Shown: positions 8,059-15,291 of the stretch, piece by piece
How the letters are laid out: each line of letters opens with the position of its first letter
How positions within the stretch are numbered: position 1 is the stretch's first letter
Assembly: GCF_012034205.1 (NCBI RefSeq)
Contig: NZ_JAATEM010000010.1
Span: 62,001 to 126,000, forward strand
DNA: 64,000 bases
From: Streptomyces composti
Lineage (GTDB): Bacteria; Actinomycetota; Actinomycetes; Streptomycetales; Streptomycetaceae
Direction: 5' to 3'
Translations under genes and position numbers: made by a program
The notes under the pieces: generated by a model
Told to the model about the DNA's origin: nothing
The model's input: only the letters and a program-made list of their open reading frames with translations
Databases searched by the model: none

Positions 8059-9861
8059 ATGACTGAGCCACACGCCGCCCCCGCCTCCGAGATGCCCGAC
8101 TGGGAGAAGCGATTCCGGGCCCCCCGAGTGTCCCTCCCCGAGTGGGCGGAGGACGCCCCCGACCGTTCGCTGTTCGTGTCCAACGCCACCGGCACCTACG
8201 AGCTGTACGCTTGGGACCGCAGGACCGGCGAGCAGCGCCAGGTGACGGACCGGCCCAACGGCACCACGGACGGTGTCCTCTCCCCGGACGGCGAGTGGAT
8301 CTGGTGGTTCGACGACAAGGACGGCGACGAGTTCGGCGTCTGGCGCCGGCAGCGCTTCACCGGCGGCGAGGACGAGCTGGCCGTGCCCGGCCTCGACCCG
8401 TCCTACCCCGCGGGGCTCGCCCTCGGCCGGGACGGGCGCACCGCGGTCGTGGGCCGCTCCACCGACGAGGACGGCACCACGATCCACCTCGCCCGCATCG
8501 GCGAGCGGCCCGTGGAGATCTACCGGCACCGCGAGTCCGCGGGCGTCGGCGATCTCTCCCACGACGGCTCCCTGATCGCCATCGAGCACACCGAGCACGG
8601 CGACGCGATGCACTCCGCGCTGCGCGTGCTGCGCCCCGACGGCAGCACCGTCGCCGACCTCGACGACACCGAGGGCGGCACCCGCGAGCTGGGCCTGGAG
8701 GTGCTGGGCTTCGCGCCCGTCGCCGGGGACACCCGGCTGCTCGTCGGCCACCAGCGCCGGGGCCGCTGGGAGCCGATGGTGTGGGACGTGGCCACCGGCG
8801 AGCAGACCGACCTGGCCGTGGAACTCCCCGGCGACGTGAGCGCCGAGTGGTATCCGGACGGCACCGGGCTGCTCATCGTGCACAGCTTCGAGGCCCGCAG
8901 CGAGCTGTTCCGCTACGACCTCTCCGCGCGCGAGCTGATCGAGCTGCCCACCCCGCCCGGCACGGTCTCCGGCGCCACCGCCCGCCCGGACGGCACCGTC
9001 GAGTACCTGTGGTCGTCCGCGGCCGAGCCCTCCGCGGTCCGCTCCACCGCCGGCGGTGTCGTCCTGGATCCGCCGGGCATGAGGTCGCCCGGCTCGGTGC
9101 CGGTGGAGGACGTCTGGGTGGAGGGGCCCGGCGGCCGCATCCATGCCCTGGTGCAGAAACCGGCCGGCGCCACGGGACCGCTGCCCACTGTCTTCGACAT
9201 CCACGGCGGTCCCACCTGGCACGACAGCGACTCCTTCGCCGCGGGACCCGCCGCCTGGGTCGACCACGGCTACGCGGTGGTCCGCGTCAACTACCGCGGT
9301 TCCACCGGCTACGGCCGCGCCTGGACGGACGCGCTCAAGCACCGGGTCGGCCTGATCGAGCTGGAGGACATCGCCGCCGTCCGCGAGTGGGCGATCGACT
9401 CCGGTCTCGCCGACCCCGACCGGCTGATCCTCACCGGCGGCTCCTGGGGCGGCTACCTCACCCTGCTCGGCCTCGGCACCCAGCCCGACGCCTGGGCGCT
9501 GGGCATCGCCGCCGTCCCCGTCGCCGACTACGTGACGGCCTACCACGACGAGATGGAGGCCCTGAAAGCGATGGACCGCACCCTCCTCGGCGGCACCCCC
9601 GAGGAGGTCCCCGAGCGCTTCGAAGCCTCCTCCCCGATCACCTACGTCGACCAGGTCAAGGCCCCCGTCTACATCTCGGCCGGCGTCAACGACCCGCGCT
9701 GCCCCATCCGCCAGATCGAGAACTACGTCCGCCGGCTGGAGGAACGGGGCGCGGTCCACGAGGTCTACCGCTACGACGCGGGTCACGGCTCCCTGGTCGT
9801 CGACGAACGCATCAAGCAGGTCCGCCTGGAACTGGATTTCGCCGCGCGGCACCTGCCCTGA
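8059..9861 (+). CDS. S9 family prolyl oligopeptidase-like serine peptidase
   Basis: The 600-residue cytoplasmic protein has an N-terminal beta-propeller (about residues 35-330, with TolB-like 'LSPDGEWIWWFDD' and 'YPDGTG') and a C-terminal alpha/beta-hydrolase domain. The nucleophile Ser lies in 'GGSWGGY' near residue 461, the acid in 'GVNDPRCP' near 545 and the His in 'AGHGS' near 575. Such enzymes trim short peptides, often after proline or as dipeptidyl aminopeptidases. Substrate specificity cannot be read from the sequence. There is no signal peptide. It stands alone, divergent from the SURF1 gene. Confidence 0.93.
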   Translation: MTEPHAAPASEMPDWEKRFRAPRVSLPEWAEDAPDRSLFVSNATGTYELYAWDRRTGEQRQVTDRPNGTTDGVLSPDGEWIWWFDDKDGDEFGVWRRQRFTGGEDELAVPGLDPSYPAGLALGRDGRTAVVGRSTDEDGTTIHLARIGERPVEIYRHRESAGVGDLSHDGSLIAIEHTEHGDAMHSALRVLRPDGSTVADLDDTEGGTRELGLEVLGFAPVAGDTRLLVGHQRRGRWEPMVWDVATGEQTDLAVELPGDVSAEWYPDGTGLLIVHSFEARSELFRYDLSARELIELPTPPGTVSGATARPDGTVEYLWSSAAEPSAVRSTAGGVVLDPPGMRSPGSVPVEDVWVEGPGGRIHALVQKPAGATGPLPTVFDIHGGPTWHDSDSFAAGPAAWVDHGYAVVRVNYRGSTGYGRAWTDALKHRVGLIELEDIAAVREWAIDSGLADPDRLILTGGSWGGYLTLLGLGTQPDAWALGIAAVPVADYVTAYHDEMEALKAMDRTLLGGTPEEVPERFEASSPITYVDQVKAPVYISAGVNDPRCPIRQIENYVRRLEERGAVHEVYRYDAGHGSLVVDERIKQVRLELDFAARHLP

Positions 9862-9912
9862 GCGGAGCCGGAGGGGAGGCCCCGGCCTCCCCTCGCCACG
9901 GCCGGCCGTCCG

Positions 9913-9966
9913 CCGGTACACCGGCCGGACATGCGGAGGCCGGTACGCCGGCCGGACATGCGGAGG
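9913..9966. repeat. Two tandem 27-bp repeats upstream of the BlaI gene
   Basis: The unit beginning CCGGTACACCGGCCGG occurs twice head-to-tail (9913-9939 and 9940-9966) with one mismatch. Each unit contains GGTAC and the palindrome CCGGCCGG. It lies 70-125 nt before the repressor start and may be an operator or simple slippage. Confidence 0.85.
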
Positions 9967-10036
9967 AGGGAACCGGAGGGCGTCTATACGATGTCCGCCC
10001 GTACGACAGACGGCGGTGCCGGAAGGGAGACGAGGC

Positions 10037-10429
10037 GTGGGGGAGGAACAGCAGCGTCCCCGGCGGCGGCGCGGTCAGGGCCAGTTGGAGGCGATGGTCC
10101 TGTCGGCGCTGCGGGAGGCCGACGGCCCCGCGACGGCCGGCTGGGTGCAGCGGCGGCTGGGCGGCGACCTCGCCTATACGACGGTCGTCACCATCCTGAC
10201 CCGGCTGCTCGCCAAGGGCGCCGTCACCCGTGAGCGCGCGGGCCGGTCCTTCGCCTGGACCCCGGCCGCCGATCAGGCCGGACTGGCCGCACGCAAGATG
10301 CGCAAGGTGCTGGACGCGCAGAGCGACAGGGAGGCGGTGCTGGCCAGCTTCGTCACCGGTCTCGGGCCGGACGACGAGCGGCTGCTGCGGGAACTGCTGC
10401 GGCAGGCGGAGGACGAAGGGGAAGACTGA
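10037..10429 (+). CDS. BlaI/MecI-family transcriptional repressor
   Basis: The 130-residue protein has an Arg-rich N-terminus and a winged helix-turn-helix at about residues 15-85 ('LEAMVLSALREADGPATAGWVQ' region, then 'YTTVVTILTRLLAKGAV'), followed by a C-terminal dimerisation helix pair. BlaI/MecI proteins bind TACA/TGTA-type palindromes and are inactivated by cleavage by a partner M56 protease. GTG 10037 has GGAGACGAGG upstream. The M56 gene follows six nt after the stop, a classic signalling pair. Four palindromes with CTAC/GTAG half-sites lie 2-5 kb downstream and are its best candidate operators. No beta-lactamase or PBP gene is adjacent. Confidence 0.92.
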   Translation: MGEEQQRPRRRRGQGQLEAMVLSALREADGPATAGWVQRRLGGDLAYTTVVTILTRLLAKGAVTRERAGRSFAWTPAADQAGLAARKMRKVLDAQSDREAVLASFVTGLGPDDERLLRELLRQAEDEGED

Positions 10430-10435
10430 AGCCTC

Positions 10436-11371
10436 ATGGGGGTGTTCGTCTTTCTTCCGCTGGTGCTGCCCTTGACGGCCTGGCCCGTCGCGCGCCTGGC
10501 CGAGCAGCATCTGCATCCCCGGACCGCGACCCGGCTGCTGACGGCCGTGACCGCGGTGATGGCGGTGTGCAGCACCGTCTGCCTCGCTCTGCTGATGGTG
10601 GTCGGCACGGCCCAGCTCCCCGGCAATCCGCTGCCCGACGGCTGGTCCGACCCCGAGGTGCGCGAGGCGGTGCCGTACGACGAGGTGGCGGGCCGGGCCG
10701 CCATCCCGGCGCTCGTCCTGGTGCTGGCCGCCTGCGCCCGTACCCTGTGGCGGCACGGCAGGGTACGGCGCCGCGCCCACCGCGCGCTGGCCGGGGTGCG
10801 CGGCAAGCGGGTGGCGGTCCTGCCCGACGACGTCCCCTACGCCTACGCCCTCCCGGGCGGCCGCAGGCAGGACCGCGTGGTCGTGACCACGGCTCTGCTG
10901 GAGCATCTGGAACCGGCCGAGCGCCGGGCGCTGTTCGCCCATGAGCGGGCCCATCTCGCCGCCCGCCACCACCGCTTACTCCTGGTGGCGCAGCTGGCCG
11001 CCCGGGCCAACCCCTTCCTGCGTCCCCTGCGCACCGCGGTGGCGTACACCGCGGAACGCTGGGCGGACGAGGACGCGGCCCAGACAATCGGCAGCCGCCG
11101 GACCGTGGCCTCGGCGATCGGCAAGGCCGCCCTCGTCTCCCGCGGCACGCCGATACCCACGCTGGCCGGTCTGGCCGCCGTGGGACCGGTGCCGCGCCGG
11201 GTCGCGGCCCTGCTCGCTCCCGCACCGACGGCGCGCCGCTGGCCCCCGGTGTTCACCTCGGTCGGTCTCGCGGCCTGGGGGGCCGCCGCGGGAGCCGCCG
11301 TGTCGGCCATGTCGTCGGCCAACTCGGCGGTGACGATGGTCCTCATCCTCCGCGCGGCGACGCCCCTGTGA
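10436..11371 (+). CDS. M56 family (BlaR1/MecR1-type) membrane zinc protease, with a TTA codon
   Basis: The 311-residue protein has hydrophobic segments near residues 2-22, 36-60, 92-110 and 272-300 and the zinc-binding motif HERAH at 169-173, with a downstream Glu in 'YTAERWADEDA'. In BlaR1 the protease cleaves the BlaI repressor after a signal. Unlike BlaR1 it has no C-terminal penicillin-binding sensor domain, so any signal must be sensed differently. Codon 181 (10976-10978) is TTA, which in Streptomyces requires the developmentally controlled bldA tRNA. The gene converges with the terB-like gene, leaving only 31 bp between them. Confidence 0.9.
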   Translation: MGVFVFLPLVLPLTAWPVARLAEQHLHPRTATRLLTAVTAVMAVCSTVCLALLMVVGTAQLPGNPLPDGWSDPEVREAVPYDEVAGRAAIPALVLVLAACARTLWRHGRVRRRAHRALAGVRGKRVAVLPDDVPYAYALPGGRRQDRVVVTTALLEHLEPAERRALFAHERAHLAARHHRLLLVAQLAARANPFLRPLRTAVAYTAERWADEDAAQTIGSRRTVASAIGKAALVSRGTPIPTLAGLAAVGPVPRRVAALLAPAPTARRWPPVFTSVGLAAWGAAAGAAVSAMSSANSAVTMVLILRAATPL

Positions 11372-11402
11372 GGCACGGGGCCGGTGCGGTGCGCCGCGTC
11401 GC

Positions 11403-11858
11403 TCAGAGGTCGAACTCGTGCGGCGGCAGGTCCAGGGCGTAGCACGCCTCCCGCACCACGGCCTGCTCGTCCTTGTCGAAGTCGCCGTCGGCGCCGCCGA
11501 TGACGATGCCGATCTGGATGACGGCGCGGGCCTCGGCGGGCTTCTTCCTCGCCTTGGCGACCTCCTGCATCACGCTGACCTTGCCGAGCGCGAAGTCAGC
11601 GGTGAGACGGCTGAGGTTCTCCTCGAAGCGGCGGTGCAGGTCGTCCGGCGCGAAGTTCTTCAGCACCTCGTTGGTGGCGATCAGCTGGGCCACCCGCTGA
11701 CGCTCCGAAGGATCGATCGTGCCGTCGGCGGCCGCGACCAGCGCGCACATCGCCATGCTGGCGTCGCGGAAGGCACCGCTGGTCAGTTCGTTCTTCTTCG
11801 CCATCAGCTGGGTCTGCATCGTCGATGCGGACTCTTTGATCCGGTCCCACAGGGCCAT
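11403..11858 (-). CDS. TerB-family tellurite-resistance-like protein
   Basis: The 151-residue soluble protein has the all-helical TerB fold signature with two acidic turns, 'AAADGTIDPSE' near residues 42-52 and 'GGADGDFDKDE' near 121-131, which bind metal in this family. ATG 11858 has GGAGAG six nt upstream. TerB proteins accompany Ter systems that confer tellurite and phage resistance and respond to membrane stress; a specific function is not known for the stand-alone form. The CTTCTAC-N6-GTAGAAG palindrome lies about 80 nt upstream of its start, shared with three neighbours. Confidence 0.88.
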   Translation of the reverse strand: MALWDRIKESASTMQTQLMAKKNELTSGAFRDASMAMCALVAAADGTIDPSERQRVAQLIATNEVLKNFAPDDLHRRFEENLSRLTADFALGKVSVMQEVAKARKKPAEARAVIQIGIVIGGADGDFDKDEQAVVREACYALDLPPHEFDL

Positions 11859-11928
11859 GCGCTCTCCAAGAAGTGAGGGGGCTTCGCGGCGCGGCGGCCC
11901 GGGACGTCGCCCGGACCGCCGCCCACAT

Positions 11929-11948
11929 CTTCTACAACAACGTAGAAG
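11929..11948. promoter_or_regulatory. Palindromic operator-like site 1 (terB-like gene)
   Basis: CTTCTACAACAACGTAGAAG has two perfect 7-bp arms with a 6-bp spacer. On the minus strand the downstream arm supplies TAGAAG, which could be the -10 box, so a bound dimer would block RNA polymerase. It is centred 80 nt before the gene start. Confidence 0.8.
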
Positions 11949-12000
11949 TTCCCTGCCGAGTTCCCCCACCGGCCCGCCGGCCTGCACCAGCCGCCCGAGC

Positions 12001-12060
12001 CCTCTTCAGCCCTCTTCAGCCCTCTTCAGTCCCCGCCGGTCTTCGTCAGCCCTCTTCAGC
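12001..12060. repeat. 10-bp tandem repeats at the 3' end of the Spo0M-like gene
   Basis: CCTCTTCAGC is repeated head-to-tail three times from 12001 to 12030 (last copy imperfect), and once more at 12051-12060 where it includes the stop codon of the minus-strand gene. Read on the minus strand the units contain TGA stops, as if the gene end had been duplicated by slippage. Confidence 0.8.
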
Positions 12061-13027
12061 CCTCGTCCTCTTCTTCTCCCTCGAAGAAGTCCCCCACCTC
12101 GTCGACGACTTCGGCGGCCACCATCCCGCCGGCCACACCCACCGCGAGCCCGGCCGCACCCGCCGCGATGGCGGTACCCATGCCGGGCCCGGACCGGTGC
12201 CCACCGTGGTGGTGCTCCCCGTGGCCGTACGCGCCGAAGGACCCGGGCGAGCCGTGGGCCGCCCGCTGCTCGATCAACTGCCGTACCCAGCCGTCGACTT
12301 CCGTGTTCCAGTCGCGGGCGTCCTGGTGCCCGACGGTGAAACGGGTGAGCGCGTCGTGCCCCGCCGAGAAGAAGCCGCCGCGCTTGTCCGCCTCCAGGAC
12401 CACCTCCATACCGCCCGGGGTGGCGAGGAAGGTCACCTCGATCTCGTTCACCTGGTGCGCGTACTGCGGTGCCGGGGTGAGCTCGATCTCCTGGTAGAAG
12501 GGCAACTGCTGGCCGGTGCCGCCGATGCGCCCGTACTCCAGGTCGGCCGACTTGAAACCGAAGCCGAGCTGACCGAACGCCTCGAGAATCGCCTCCTGCA
12601 CGGGCAGCGGGCCGACGGCCAGCGGATCGAGATCACCCTTGTCCCTGGCCCCCGCCACCGCCAGCTCCGTGCGCACACCGAGGACGACGCCCAGCGGCTG
12701 CCCGTGCAGCTCGGTGACCGGCGTCTCCCACGGGAGCGTCACGCTGAACGGCACGCTGCGCTCCTCGCCCTCCGCGAGGCGGAAACCGCCGCCGACCGTG
12801 TAGCGCTCGAAGGCGACGACGCCCTCGCGCTCACCGCCCTCGTGCTCGGCCTCGACGCGGGCCACCAGCTCCAGGGTGATGTGCTCGATGTCGAAAGCCG
12901 CGTTGCCGCCCTTGAGGCGTACCTGCCCCGACAGCGCCCCGCCGGGCCGGAACGGCCCCGCGTCCAGCACCGTGTCGACGGTGGGCCCGCCCACGCCGAG
13001 CGAGCCGAGCAGTCGCTTGAACACCAT
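12056..13027 (-). CDS. spo0M: Spo0M-like sporulation control protein
   Basis: The 323-residue protein matches the Spo0M family: an arrestin-like N-terminal beta-sandwich ('MVFKRLLGSLGVGGPTVDT' start; 'GGALSGQVRLKGG' near 28-40) followed by a second beta domain. It ends in a hydrophobic Gly/Ala segment (about 285-305) and an acidic tail. Spo0M affects the timing of sporulation in Bacillus; in Streptomyces its role is largely uncharacterised to my knowledge. ATG 13027 is preceded by AAGGAG at a long 11-nt spacing. The shared palindrome is perfect here and sits 67 nt upstream, placing this developmental gene under the same putative control as the terB-like and tatA-like genes. Confidence 0.88.
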   Translation of the reverse strand: MVFKRLLGSLGVGGPTVDTVLDAGPFRPGGALSGQVRLKGGNAAFDIEHITLELVARVEAEHEGGEREGVVAFERYTVGGGFRLAEGEERSVPFSVTLPWETPVTELHGQPLGVVLGVRTELAVAGARDKGDLDPLAVGPLPVQEAILEAFGQLGFGFKSADLEYGRIGGTGQQLPFYQEIELTPAPQYAHQVNEIEVTFLATPGGMEVVLEADKRGGFFSAGHDALTRFTVGHQDARDWNTEVDGWVRQLIEQRAAHGSPGSFGAYGHGEHHHGGHRSGPGMGTAIAAGAAGLAVGVAGGMVAAEVVDEVGDFFEGEEEDEG

Positions 13028-13084
13028 CCTGGCGTCCACTCCTTCACATGCGTGCCTCACCGAAGGACGGCGCCGGACACCGTC

Positions 13085-13104
13085 CTTCTACAAGTGAGTA
13101 GAAG
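13085..13104. promoter_or_regulatory. Palindromic operator-like site 2 (spo0M-like gene)
   Basis: CTTCTACAAGTGAGTAGAAG has the same perfect 7-6-7 architecture as site 1 with an unrelated spacer, so the arms and not the spacer are conserved. Confidence 0.8.
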
Positions 13105-13356
13105 CATAGAGCGGCAGCTCGCTCGGACAGTGCCTGATCGCCGGCGACTCGCCCACAACCGGCCACCCACCTGCCCGAGCACCTCCGCCACGACCACCAC
13201 CAGCGACTCCGCCCGGCCTTCGGGCACCTCCCGCGACATTCGGTCATTGCCGGGCAGTCCGTCGCCATTTCCTCGCGATCGAGACCCCGCGCCGTCGAAG
13301 CCGGGCTATGCAGGGAAGCGGTGCGTGGAAGCGATGCGTACGGGAGTGATGGTCAG

Positions 13357-13572
13357 GTGGTTCTGAACATCAACGTGGCGTTTCTGCTGGCAGTCATCAT
13401 CGTCTTACGACTCCGTCGGCGAACCCAGGCCCGGAGCCGGTCCGACGAGAAGCTGACGGTGGTCATCGTGCTGGTCTTCGGCGTGCTGATCGCGCCGACC
13501 AGCTTCGGGCAGGGCATTCTCCATGTCGTGGGTCAGATGGCCGACAGCCTGTCGCAGGCGAGCAGCCCCTGA
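13357..13572 (+). CDS. Small two-helix membrane protein
   Basis: The 71-residue product begins at GTG 13357 with GGGAG about ten nt upstream; GTG 13321 would add 12 residues lacking membrane character. Two hydrophobic segments (residues about 3-18 and 34-52) flank a basic loop 'RLRRRTQARSRSDEK'. No function is known. Similar short proteins occur in other Streptomyces as I recall. It points away from the Spo0M-like gene and has no copy of the shared palindrome. Confidence 0.6.
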   Translation: MVLNINVAFLLAVIIVLRLRRRTQARSRSDEKLTVVIVLVFGVLIAPTSFGQGILHVVGQMADSLSQASSP

Positions 13573-13655
13573 TCATCGGCGGTTCAGCCGCACGACGAGG
13601 CCGCCACATCCCGCTCGTGTGCCGATGGCCACAGCAGGCGGAGCCGGAATGGGCG

Positions 13656-13661
13656 CATACT
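13656..13661 (+). promoter_or_regulatory. -10 box, leaderless CarD-like gene
   Basis: CATACT ends five nt before the ATG at 13667 and no ribosome site is present. Confidence 0.45.
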
Positions 13662-13666
13662 GAGTC

Positions 13667-13888
13667 ATGACAAAGCCTGCGGCGTCCAAGCGTCACTTGC
13701 CCACCAGCCCCTTCAAGGCCCCGGTCGCACCGACCCCCAAGCACTTCGCCACCGGCGATCAGGTCACACATGACGTGTACGGCCTCGGCCGGGTGCTCGG
13801 TGTCGAGGACGGGGTCGCGGCGCTCGTGGATTTCGGCTCGGCGCGAATGCGGATCTTGAGCCCGTACGCGAAGATGACCAAGCTGTAG
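13667..13888 (+). CDS. Small conserved protein with CarD-like N-terminal fold
   Basis: The 73-residue protein has a basic leader ('KRHLPTSPFK') followed by 'FATGDQVTHDVYGLGRVLGVEDG', which resembles the start of the CarD/TRCF RNA-polymerase-binding module (GDxVxHxxxGxGxV). It ends 'ILSPYAKMTKL'. CarD-type modules bind the RNA polymerase beta lobe, but the DNA-binding C-terminal half of CarD is absent, so a regulator role is only a suggestion. ATG 13667 has CATACT as a likely -10 box five nt upstream, implying a leaderless message. The next frame starts seven nt after its stop. Confidence 0.75.
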   Translation: MTKPAASKRHLPTSPFKAPVAPTPKHFATGDQVTHDVYGLGRVLGVEDGVAALVDFGSARMRILSPYAKMTKL

Positions 13889-13895
13889 GACCTCC

Positions 13896-14150
13896 GTGCC
13901 AGGTTTCGGCACGCCGGGTCTCCCCCGGGGACCCGTAACGAAAGGCAGACCTCTCATCGACTCGACGTCGCTGTTCTCCGCGCCCGAAGCGCGGCCCCGC
14001 CGCTCCGGTGCGGCATCACCCCGTCCGGCCACCAACCCGTTCCAGGCTCCGGACTTCCCGCAGGACGAGAGCTTCTCGGCCGAGTCCGAGGAGGCGGGCA
14101 ACCGCAGGACCGGACGTCCCGCACGTGCGGGACGGACCCGGACTTCCTGA
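13896..14150 (+). CDS. Hypothetical 84-residue basic, Pro/Ser-rich protein
   Basis: An open frame starts at GTG 13896 just after the previous gene. It is rich in Pro, Arg, Ser and Ala, predicted disordered, with no recognisable domain or hydrophobic segment. The tight spacing suggests an operon, but the composition is also what a random GC-rich frame gives, so this call is weak. Confidence 0.35.
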   Translation: MPGFGTPGLPRGPVTKGRPLIDSTSLFSAPEARPRRSGAASPRPATNPFQAPDFPQDESFSAESEEAGNRRTGRPARAGRTRTS

Positions 14151-14171
14151 CCGGCCGCCCCCACGAACGGC

Positions 14172-14432
14172 TCAGGGGCGCATGTTCCCCGAGGCAGGGC
14201 CCGGCGATGCGTCGGGCCGTTCGTCGCCGGCCGGGTTCTGGAGGGGGCGGCTGTCGGTGACCTGATAGGTGGCCTGCGGCTCCACAGGGCCGTCGGACTT
14301 CATCGCCTTGGCCTCGCTCTTGAGGATGCGGGCGGCCTTGCCGGCGTTGCGGGCGAGTTCGGGCAGCTTCTTGGCGCCGATGAGGAGGATGACGACGATC
14401 AGGAGGACCGCCATCTCGCTGATTCCGAACAC
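14172..14432 (-). CDS. tatA: TatA/E-like twin-arginine translocase protein
   Basis: The 86-residue protein has the TatA plan: a short N-terminal membrane helix (residues about 5-19, 'ISEMAVLLIVVILLIGAKK'), the hinge and amphipathic helix 'KKLPELARNAGKAARILKSE', and a disordered polar tail. TatA oligomerises to move folded proteins across the membrane with TatBC. The usual 'FG' at the hinge is 'IG' here. No tatC is nearby, and Streptomyces genomes usually have their main tatA elsewhere, so this may be an accessory paralogue. GTG 14432 has GGAAG upstream, and the shared palindrome is 47 nt before the start. Confidence 0.85.
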   Translation of the reverse strand: MFGISEMAVLLIVVILLIGAKKLPELARNAGKAARILKSEAKAMKSDGPVEPQATYQVTDSRPLQNPAGDERPDASPGPASGNMRP

Positions 14433-14469
14433 TGTCTTCCGCTCTCTCAGGGGCCGTCTCGGAGCTGCA

Positions 14470-14489
14470 AATCTACAGCGATGTAGAAG
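14470..14489. promoter_or_regulatory. Palindromic operator-like site 3 (tatA-like gene)
   Basis: AATCTACAGCGATGTAGAAG keeps the TCTAC/GTAGA core at the same 6-bp spacing; only the two outermost left bases differ. On the minus strand the arm reads TAGATT, a good -10 box. Confidence 0.75.
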
Positions 14490-14609
14490 GGGCGGGAAGG
14501 CCGGGTTTTCGGTCTCCTGCCGCCCCTCATCCGCGGCGTGTGCCGGCCGACCGGGGCCGGCATCGGCACCCCCGCGCGCGGGCGGCGGTGCCGACGGAAG
14601 CCGTCAGGG

Positions 14610-14831
14610 CTACTTGGAGGCGGCGTCGAGGGCGGCGAGCGCCTGGGCCCAGCGCACGTACTTCAGGTCCGCGAGGTCGGCGACCGTCCTGACGCCGAAC
14701 GCCTCCTGAAGGAGTTCGCCGTCCCGGTCGGACACGCCCTTCAGCGCGGCGACAGGTGCCGCGAGGATCTCGGGCAGGCTCTTGTCCGCCCACGCTTTGT
14801 CCAGCACCTTGTCCAGGTCGATCGAGGCCAT
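14610..14831 (-). CDS. Small helix-hairpin-helix-type protein (73 residues)
   Basis: The protein is acidic and helical, and contains 'EILAAPVAALKGVSDRDGELLQEAFGVRTVADLA' (residues 21-54 region), the pattern of a single helix-hairpin-helix or SAM-like repeat as found in DNA-binding or scaffold proteins. ATG 14831 has GGGAGGG six nt upstream. No membrane segment or enzyme motif is seen. It carries the fourth copy of the palindrome 81 nt upstream, placing it in the same putative regulon as the terB-, spo0M- and tatA-like genes. Confidence 0.8.
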   Translation of the reverse strand: MASIDLDKVLDKAWADKSLPEILAAPVAALKGVSDRDGELLQEAFGVRTVADLADLKYVRWAQALAALDAASK

Positions 14832-14902
14832 GACGCCCTCCCAGGGGTGACACCGCGGGAACCGGGTCCCCACGTGCCGACACGCACGTGAACCCGGTCC
14901 GC

Positions 14903-14922
14903 TCTCTACAAGACTGTAGAAG
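14903..14922. promoter_or_regulatory. Palindromic operator-like site 4 (73-residue protein gene)
   Basis: TCTCTACAAGACTGTAGAAG keeps the core CTAC-N6-GTAG with both inner A/T flanks. The minus-strand arm reads TAGAGA. Confidence 0.75.
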
Positions 14923-15100
14923 AATAGAAGGTGATTCCTCCAACTGCAGTGCAGTCAGGGGAAGTTCGGATGCAATGTCCGAAAGACGTGCGTGGAGAAC
15001 AGCGATCGACGCGGGCCGGACGGCGGACGGCCGCTCGCCGGGAGCCGGTTTCAGGAAGTGGGCTCCCCAACGGCTCCCGAAACGGGGCCACAAAGCAGGC

Positions 15101-15134
15101 CAGGCCCGGTGCTGATCTCTCAGCACCGGGCCTG
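15101..15134 (-). terminator. Terminator of tRNA-Pro
   Basis: A perfect 15-bp stem (CAGGCCCGGTGCTGA and its complement) with the loop TCTC lies 17 nt beyond the 3' end of the tRNA; TTT occurs shortly after the stem on the minus strand. Confidence 0.85.
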
Positions 15135-15150
15135 ACCTGGTGTTTCTCTG

Positions 15151-15224
15151 TCGGGGTGGCGGGATTTGAACCCACGACCTCTTCGTCCCGAACGAAGCGC
15201 GCTGCCAAGCTGCGCTACACCCCG
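15151..15224 (-). tRNA. tRNA-Pro (anticodon CGG)
   Basis: The minus strand reads a complete 74-nt cloverleaf: acceptor CGGGGTG/CACCCCG with discriminator A, the D-arm GCGCAGCTTGGCAGCGC, the anticodon stem CTTCG/CGAAG with loop TTCGGGA (anticodon CGG), and the T-arm with GGGTTCAAATCCC. CCA is not encoded. It decodes CCG, a very frequent proline codon in this GC-rich genome. Confidence 0.97.
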
Positions 15225-15291
15225 AGCGTCGTCGCTGTCGCGGCGACGACGTTTACTTTAGCCCACGGGTGGCCGGAGACGAAATCCGGTT

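Noticed and set aside
7201..9921. A 906-codon minus-strand frame over the S9 peptidase gene
   Set aside because: The composition is typical of an antisense frame in GC-rich DNA, and the sense strand has a complete catalytic triad.
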